17,784 bases of DNA. Origin: DASRHY01 sp046765875. GTDB taxonomy: Bacteria > Actinomycetota > Actinomycetes > Propionibacteriales > Kribbellaceae. The DNA lies in NCBI GenBank assembly GCA_046765875.1, contig JBKPSJ010000320.1, positions 1-17,784 on the forward strand. Reading direction: 5' to 3'. The notes under the pieces are model-generated. The model searched no databases. It was not told where the DNA came from and worked only from the letters and a program-made list of their open reading frames with translations. Of this stretch, positions 14,481 to 17,784 are shown one piece after another; position 1 is the stretch's first letter; each line of letters begins with the position of its first letter. The translations under genes and the position numbers were made by a program.

Positions 14481-14687
14481 ATGCTCATCAGCGTGCAGCG
14501 GCAGAACGGCTACGGGGCGTACAAGCGCGGGGAGCACTGCGAGGTCTGCTACATCACCGAACGCAAGGTCGGAGTATGGCGTGCCGTGTACACCGGCGGT
14601 GTCGTTCGGTTCTTCTGTGACCACCACGTCACCGACGCTTTCGCTGAACTTTCGCCCGCACCTGCGGAGCCTGCGTCCACGCACTGA
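14481..14687 (+). CDS. Small Cys/His protein on the opposite strand (moron-like)
   Basis: This 68-residue gene runs against all its neighbours. G or C ends nearly every codon in the first 30 positions, which supports coding on this strand over the competing minus frame (14430-14684). The protein begins MLISVQRQNGYGAY. It carries C20-x-x-C23 (HCEVCYI) and, about 23 residues later, C46-x-H48-H49 (RFFCDHHV), a spacing that could bind one zinc ion in a small treble-clef or ribbon. The centre is beta-rich (KVGVWRAVYTGGVVRFF). The last 59 nt overlap the 3' end of the facing gene at 14629. It has its own promoter and no ribosome site, so it looks like an independently expressed insertion, such as a lysogeny-expressed or early regulatory gene. 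Function is unknown. Confidence 0.72.
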   Translation: MLISVQRQNGYGAYKRGEHCEVCYITERKVGVWRAVYTGGVVRFFCDHHVTDAFAELSPAPAEPASTH

Positions 14688-15201
14688 TCTCGGGCTGGTC
14701 CAGGGCCTTGTTCGGGCTCTTGCGGACCATCGCCTCGAACTCGGGGTACTTGCCGCGCATCATCTTGCCGATGTCGGGGTGCTCGCCCTCGTCGGGCTGG
14801 CGGGGCGACCACGGGTTGACGTCCTCGGCCATCTCGTGCAGCGAGAACGACGCCTTCTGCTCCCGCAGGACCTGGGCCTCCCGGGACTTGGTGTGCCCGG
14901 TCGGCGTGGCCGGATAGACCTTGGGCAGGTCGAGCGTGTTGCCCCAGCCGCCGATCATCTCCTGGCCCTTGCCCTTGCCCTTGTCCTGCTTCCACAGCGG
15001 CGCTGACCCGGCGATGTAGCCCTGCACGTGAGCCTCGGTGACACCGGCGGGATGGGTGACGGTCATCTCGGCTGCCGGGTGGGCGGCCACCGAGAACCCG
15101 GAGTCGGGGAACGAGCGCGTCCGGGGGTCGTAGGTGAAGCCGCCTTCCGAGTGCAGCCGGTTGACGATCTCCCCGAACTGGTGCTCGTTGAACTGCGGCA
15201 C
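14629..15201 (-). CDS. Unrecognised 190-residue phage protein
   Basis: The open frame reaches 15327, but its first 42 residues are Ser/Arg/Pro-rich shadow of the upstream gene. GTG at 15201, 4 bases after the upstream stop, gives MPQFNEHQFGEIVNRLHSEG and normal composition. GFTYDPRTRSFPDSGFSVAA (21-40), HVQGYIAGSAPLW (58-70), IGGWGNTLDLPKVYP (83-97) and REAQVLREQKASFSLHEM (107-124) form a pattern I have seen in proteins of phages and actinobacteria: 'GxT...G..P.sGf.V', 'GgW...LDl..v', then 'eA..l...q.a..d'. The family has no assigned role that I can state. The C-terminus is basic (QVRAKVQRKRR). Its 3' end overlaps the opposite-strand gene. No clear ribosome site is seen, so translation may depend on coupling. 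Confidence 0.72.
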   Translation of the reverse strand: MPQFNEHQFGEIVNRLHSEGGFTYDPRTRSFPDSGFSVAAHPAAEMTVTHPAGVTEAHVQGYIAGSAPLWKQDKGKGKGQEMIGGWGNTLDLPKVYPATPTGHTKSREAQVLREQKASFSLHEMAEDVNPWSPRQPDEGEHPDIGKMMRGKYPEFEAMVRKSPNKALDQPEISAWTQAPQVRAKVQRKRR

Positions 15202-15205
15202 GGGC

Positions 15206-15379
15206 TCAGTAGAGCCAGGACTCGTTCGTGGCGTCGTACAGCCCCTGGCGGAACGATGCGTTGCGGGAGATGTAGACCACTCCCTCGGGCGCCGGGCCGG
15301 TGAACGGGACGTCGATCGGGATGTCACCGACCTCCTCGCCGGGGGCGATCTGGCCGGTGTTCCAATCTGATGCGGACAT
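15206..15379 (-). CDS. Small unrecognised protein (57 residues)
   Basis: ATG at 15379 forms TGATG with the previous stop and lies 6 nt after AGGAGG, a very good site; the ATG just before it (15382) is too close to that site. The product is acidic and neutral in turn, with GQIAPGEEVGDIPIDVPFTG near the start and a VVYISRNASFRQGLYDATN segment near the end. There are no cysteines and no membrane segment. It lies between two unrecognised genes. I cannot assign a role. Confidence 0.7.
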   Translation of the reverse strand: MSASDWNTGQIAPGEEVGDIPIDVPFTGPAPEGVVYISRNASFRQGLYDATNESWLY

Positions 15380-16005
15380 CATGCTCCTCCTCGTAGGCGG
15401 GACCATCCGCCACGGACCAATTTCGGGATCTTCATCCGGCCGCCGATGTTGCCGGTCAGGACATCGTTGGCGGCGTTCTCGATCCCCGTCGTCATCTCCT
15501 CGCGCTGGGACATCGCCCCCAGCTGGTCACTGACGATGCCGGAGTGCTCGCGCCCGCCAGCGGGGCCGACAGGACTGGAAGGGTACGGACTCTTCCAATT
15601 CAGCATCATCTTGTTCGCCTCGTAGAAGTCCTGCGGGTCGTACGACTCTGCCGCCGCGGGCTCGGCCCCGGTCATCGCGCCCTCAGCCGCCTGGCGCTGG
15701 GCCTGCTTGCGGGTGTTGCGGTAGTCGGCCCGCTTCTCGGCGGTACGTGCATCGAGCGCCGCGAACCCCTGGGAGACGAGACCCTTGCGCCCCATCGCCT
15801 GGAGGGTGAGATCACGGGCCTCGCTGCTCGGCCTCGTCATCGCCCGCTGGAGGGCGCCGTGCACGTCGGCTCGCGGCACCGCACCCACACCGACGTTGCG
15901 GAGGGTCCAGTCGACCTCGTTGAACCCCTTGGCGTACGACCGGCCGTAGACCGGCGGGGTGTACGTCGAGTGCCGGGGATACGCCGACGACGGGTTATAG
16001 GGCAT
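15379..16005 (-). CDS. Unrecognised 208-residue protein
   Basis: ATG at 16005, 9 nt after the previous stop; no good ribosome site is visible. The N-terminus is rich in Tyr, Pro and Ser (MPYNPSSAYPRHSTYTPPVY). The middle is helical and basic (RTAEKRADYRNTRKQAQRQA near 88-107), followed by SYDPQDFYEANKMMLNWKSP. The C-terminus is basic and Gly-rich (RGGWSRLRGG). Composition fits a virion-linked or nucleic-acid-contacting protein, but I recognise no family motif. The stop overlaps the start of the next gene by one base. Confidence 0.72.
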   Translation of the reverse strand: MPYNPSSAYPRHSTYTPPVYGRSYAKGFNEVDWTLRNVGVGAVPRADVHGALQRAMTRPSSEARDLTLQAMGRKGLVSQGFAALDARTAEKRADYRNTRKQAQRQAAEGAMTGAEPAAAESYDPQDFYEANKMMLNWKSPYPSSPVGPAGGREHSGIVSDQLGAMSQREEMTTGIENAANDVLTGNIGGRMKIPKLVRGGWSRLRGGA

Positions 16006-16014
16006 CGCCGGTGA

Positions 16015-16419
16015 TCAGTCGCGAACGATGGTCGGAGCCGGTCGATTCATCCGGTGGGTGAGCGGGTTGCGCACGACCTCGTAGCTCGGACGGTTCTGAC
16101 CGGCGCCCGCGCCCTGGACGAAGTCGCTGAGCATGCCGGGCGCCTCGATCCAGGCCGCCGAGCCGATGTGAGCGCGCTCGCGCATCGTCTCGTCGGCGTG
16201 CTTGTACACCATCTCGGGGTTGTTGTGGTTGTGACGCGTCGGGTCACTGGTCGTGTCGAAGTAGGCACCCCGGGCGAAGTCCGTCGGGACATCGGTGTCG
16301 GTGGCGATGCCTTCCTCGAAGCGCAGCGGGCCACGCGACGCCGGGATCGACGGGGCCACCTGGCGGTCGAACCGGTTGCCTGACCGCTCCGGGTAGGGGT
16401 TCGTTGGGGCGATGGTCAT
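16015..16419 (-). CDS. Small protein related to the ART-like protein at 4027-4497
   Basis: A 134-residue protein with AGGAG 7 nt before ATG. It shares the segment A-T-D-T-D-V-P-T-D-F-A (residues 39-49) with A-A-D-T-D-L-P-T-D-Y-A (38-48) of the protein at 4027-4497, at nearly the same offset from the N-terminus. It also has YEVVRNPLTHR near 113-123, comparable to GIVYNPAVLKHTR there. It lacks the YHGT first-strand motif, which is replaced by ASRGPLRFEEG, so if the fold is ADP-ribosyltransferase-like it is probably inactive or diverged. The middle is helical (MVYKHADETMRERAHIGSAA). It follows the TOPRIM gene after 72 nt. Paralogy is seen in the sequence; the biochemical role is unknown. Confidence 0.65.
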   Translation of the reverse strand: MTIAPTNPYPERSGNRFDRQVAPSIPASRGPLRFEEGIATDTDVPTDFARGAYFDTTSDPTRHNHNNPEMVYKHADETMRERAHIGSAAWIEAPGMLSDFVQGAGAGQNRPSYEVVRNPLTHRMNRPAPTIVRD

Positions 16420-16491
16420 TGACAGCTCCTCTGACCTGGCTGGACACGAGGAACTGTAGCTCCGGCCCCTTCACGGCCGCCTGCTATGGGC

Positions 16492-17334
16492 TCAGGCCGA
16501 GTCGCGTAGCTCCGCCAGACGCTGGCGGTCTGCCTCCTCCTGGGCCAGCAATTCCTGGAGCACGTCCTCGTCGAAGTAGGTCGTGTTGGTGATGGCGTCG
16601 CCGACGAGCGCCTCCAGCACCGTCGGGTCGACAGCCTCGGTCTCAATCTGGAACAACGATCCGTGCTCGGCGATGAAGCCGGAGGCACGCGACGACGTCA
16701 TCTTGCCCGGGTTCGGGACAAGTCCGAGCGGACCGATCTGCGAAGACAGCACGGTCAGCCGATCCCAGTGCTCGAACTCGATGCTCATCCGGTCGGCCTG
16801 CTCCTGGAAGTTGCGCTCGATGTCGATGCCTTCGGGATCGAGATCACCGATGTACCAGACCACGACCGGGCGGCCGTCGCTCTCCATCGCCTTGAAGATC
16901 TCCCGCTCCAGGGACTCCGACGAGTAGCCGCGCAGGGCGGCGGTGGGGATGCCGTAGTCCCGGGTCCAGGACTCGATCTGGGCACCCAAGGTGGCCTTCT
17001 CGTAGAGCACCCAGGTCTGGTACTCCTGACCCTCGGTGTGGTCGCGGCGGTACTGGTTGACGACAGCATCGATGATCTGGGCCGGGCTGCTCCATCGGGG
17101 CGGGCGCTCGACACCGCGGGTGCGGTCCGACAGCTCGGCGAACCATCCGGCGCGACGTGCTTCAGCAGTGAGCGCCGAGAGCTGCTTGTAGCACCCCTGG
17201 GTGTTCTCGTACCCACCGACGGAGGCGGCGACGAGGCGGTAGTGGAGCTGACGAAGCGTGACAGCGGTGGGATAGGTGCGGGCGATGCGGTCGGCCTCGG
17301 CGACGATCGGGCCCCAGTTACGAGTTGTAGTCAT
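16492..17334 (-). CDS. TOPRIM-domain protein resembling topoisomerase VI subunit A / Spo11
   Basis: A 280-residue protein. Residues about 20-65 (TLRQLHYRLVAASVGGYENT, then YKQLSALTAEARRAGW) look like the 5Y-CAP winged-helix domain of topoisomerase VI-A, with Y32 in the place of the DNA-cleaving tyrosine. A TOPRIM domain follows: E112 in VLYEKATLGAQIE, and WYIGDLDPEGIDIERN, giving D164-x-D166 and the following glycine, the metal-binding acidic residues. The protein is shorter than usual archaeal A subunits (about 360) and no B (ATPase) subunit is present, so it would nick or relax DNA alone, or act with another phage or host protein. It has its own promoter and terminator-insulated upstream side. 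Start ATG 17334 has no ribosome site. The TOPRIM call is strong; topoisomerase activity is inferred. Confidence 0.8.
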   Translation of the reverse strand: MTTTRNWGPIVAEADRIARTYPTAVTLRQLHYRLVAASVGGYENTQGCYKQLSALTAEARRAGWFAELSDRTRGVERPPRWSSPAQIIDAVVNQYRRDHTEGQEYQTWVLYEKATLGAQIESWTRDYGIPTAALRGYSSESLEREIFKAMESDGRPVVVWYIGDLDPEGIDIERNFQEQADRMSIEFEHWDRLTVLSSQIGPLGLVPNPGKMTSSRASGFIAEHGSLFQIETEAVDPTVLEALVGDAITNTTYFDEDVLQELLAQEEADRQRLAELRDSA

Positions 17335-17342
17335 AGACGATG

Positions 17343-17371
17343 AGGATACGGAGGGACCACCTCATGTACAA
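17343..17371 (-). promoter_or_regulatory. Leaderless-type promoter for the TOPRIM gene
   Basis: On the minus strand TTGTAC (17371-17366), a 17-nt spacer and TATCCT (17348-17343) lie 8 nt before the ATG at 17334. Transcription would begin one or two bases from the start codon, and no Shine-Dalgarno sequence is present. The layout repeats that of the promoter at 14446-14473 on the other strand. It stands between the tandem hairpins and the first gene of the long minus-strand array. Confidence 0.6.
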
Positions 17372-17390
17372 CATCGATGATGAACGAGAA

Positions 17391-17418
17391 GAGGCCCCCC
17401 GCCGAAGCGGAGGGCCTC
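17391..17418 (-). terminator. Rho-independent-type terminator with UUCG loop
   Basis: In the minus-strand RNA a 12-bp stem (arms 17407-17418 and 17391-17402; one U-G wobble) closes a UUCG tetraloop, an unusually stable loop. It is followed by UUCUCGUUC, moderately U-rich. It lies after the 91-residue gene and before the TOPRIM promoter, so it separates two transcription units. Confidence 0.8.
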
Positions 17419-17423
17419 CTCAC

Positions 17424-17442
17424 CGCGGTGAACTTCACCGCG
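17424..17442 (-). repeat. Second hairpin just before the terminator
   Basis: A perfect 9-bp inverted repeat, CGCGGTGAA and TTCACCGCG, around a single central base. In the RNA it would form a hairpin starting about 11 nt after the stop of the 91-residue gene and 5 nt before the UUCG hairpin. Together they form a tandem terminator, or this one may act as a binding site for a dimeric DNA-binding protein, since it is nearly palindromic. Confidence 0.6.
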
Positions 17443-17452
17443 CTCCTCGACG

Positions 17453-17728
17453 TCAGCCGTACAGCTCGTCATGGTCGGGAACGCGACGCCCGACCTCCTC
17501 CCGCCAGGCCAGCGCCAGCCGGGTGGCCGCACCGGTGATGTCGCCCTGACGAGCGGTGAAGGTGCGGTTCCCGTCCTGGATGAACTTGTCCCGCCAGAAC
17601 GCCGCGTGCGGGTGCTTCCCGCGCCCGGTCAGCTGGATCGGCACACCGGCCATCTTGGGCTCGACCCAGCGCAGGAACGCCACCTGATCGCCGGGCAGGG
17701 TCTGGTCTGGGGTGGGGTCGTTGGTCAT
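17453..17728 (-). CDS. Unrecognised 91-residue protein
   Basis: ATG at 17728 without a clear ribosome site. The product has a short acidic/proline start (MTNDPTPDQTLPGDQ), then VAFLRWVEPKMAGVPIQLTG, HPHAAFWRDKFIQDGNRTFT, and a helix with AATRLALAWREEVGRRVPDH. No cysteine or membrane segment is present. It ends just before the tandem terminator, so it belongs to the upstream (right-hand) transcription unit, not to the structural array. I do not recognise it. Confidence 0.65.
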   Translation of the reverse strand: MTNDPTPDQTLPGDQVAFLRWVEPKMAGVPIQLTGRGKHPHAAFWRDKFIQDGNRTFTARQGDITGAATRLALAWREEVGRRVPDHDELYG

Positions 17729-17744
17729 GGCCGCAGGTTACGAC

Positions 17745-17784
17745 TCAGCGCCGCGCCCGGCGGGCATACAGCGGCTGGGTCGAC
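17745..17784 (-). CDS. Possible 3' end of a gene entering from the right edge
   Basis: One minus-strand frame reads S-T-Q-P-L-Y-A-R-R-A-R-R then stops at TGA (17747-17745), 16 nt before the next ATG. A basic tail ending is believable for a phage protein, and the spacing matches other gene junctions here. With only 12 residues the call is weak; another frame also stays open and ends at a TAA at 17741-17739. Confidence 0.35.
   Translation of the reverse strand, partial: STQPLYARRARR

Noticed and set aside
14430..14684. 84-residue minus-strand frame opposite the small antisense gene
   Set aside because: It would keep the one-strand layout, but the plus frame has better third-position G/C, paired cysteines/histidines and a matching promoter. 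The minus translation has no recognisable pattern.
16420..16491. Possible CGGCC/GGCCG hairpin after the TOPRIM gene
   Set aside because: Only 5 bp with a 7-nt loop and no T-run; expected by chance in GC-rich DNA.
17340..17549. Plus-strand frames crossing the tandem hairpins
   Set aside because: The translation is repetitive Arg/Pro/Ser; the stretch is better explained by the terminator and the minus-strand gene.
1..17784. tRNA genes, CRISPR arrays, insertion sequences, integrase or attachment sites
   Set aside because: I saw no cloverleaf with a T-arm motif, no regularly spaced repeats, no transposase or integrase, and no direct repeats that could mark an att site.

Overview
The window looks like the virion-assembly region of a tailed double-stranded DNA phage or prophage with a contractile tail (myovirus type). 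It is GC-rich, with strong G/C preference at third codon positions and frequent GTG/TTG starts. Two genes appear to be transcribed without a leader from promoters of the TTGxxx / TAxxxT type. Together these suggest an actinobacterial or similar high-GC host, but no host gene is present to prove it. Nearly every gene lies on the minus strand and is transcribed from high to low coordinates; genes are packed with 1-nt TGATG or 4-nt ATGA overlaps or short gaps.

In transcription order (right to left): a possible gene end at the right edge and an unknown 91-aa gene; a tandem hairpin terminator (17391-17442); a leaderless-type promoter driving a TOPRIM / topoisomerase VI-A-like protein; four unrecognised or accessory genes (16419-14629), one related to a later ADP-ribosyltransferase-like gene; one small gene on the opposite strand (14481-14687) with its own leaderless promoter; a 567-aa protein of a phage family of unknown role and a small basic protein; then portal, coiled-coil scaffolding protein and an N4-gp56-type major capsid protein, followed by a strong hairpin.

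Downstream of the capsid gene come two small acidic-tailed proteins, a tail fibre with a tail-collar domain, a 58-aa protein, a 311-aa conserved structural protein, a short coiled-coil/beta structural protein, an unknown protein coupled to an ADP-ribosyltransferase-like protein, an Ig-like (decoration-type) protein, a second ADP-ribosyltransferase-like protein, three genes that fit a neck/tail-completion module, and the N-terminal 381 residues of the tail sheath, cut by the left edge.

The layout supports one long late transcription unit that builds the head (portal, scaffold, capsid), the neck and the sheath. Fibre and accessory genes sit between capsid and neck. The least expected features are the ADP-ribosyltransferase-like proteins placed among virion genes, the lone TOPRIM/Spo11-like enzyme with its own promoter, and the antisense small cysteine/histidine protein inserted into the late operon.
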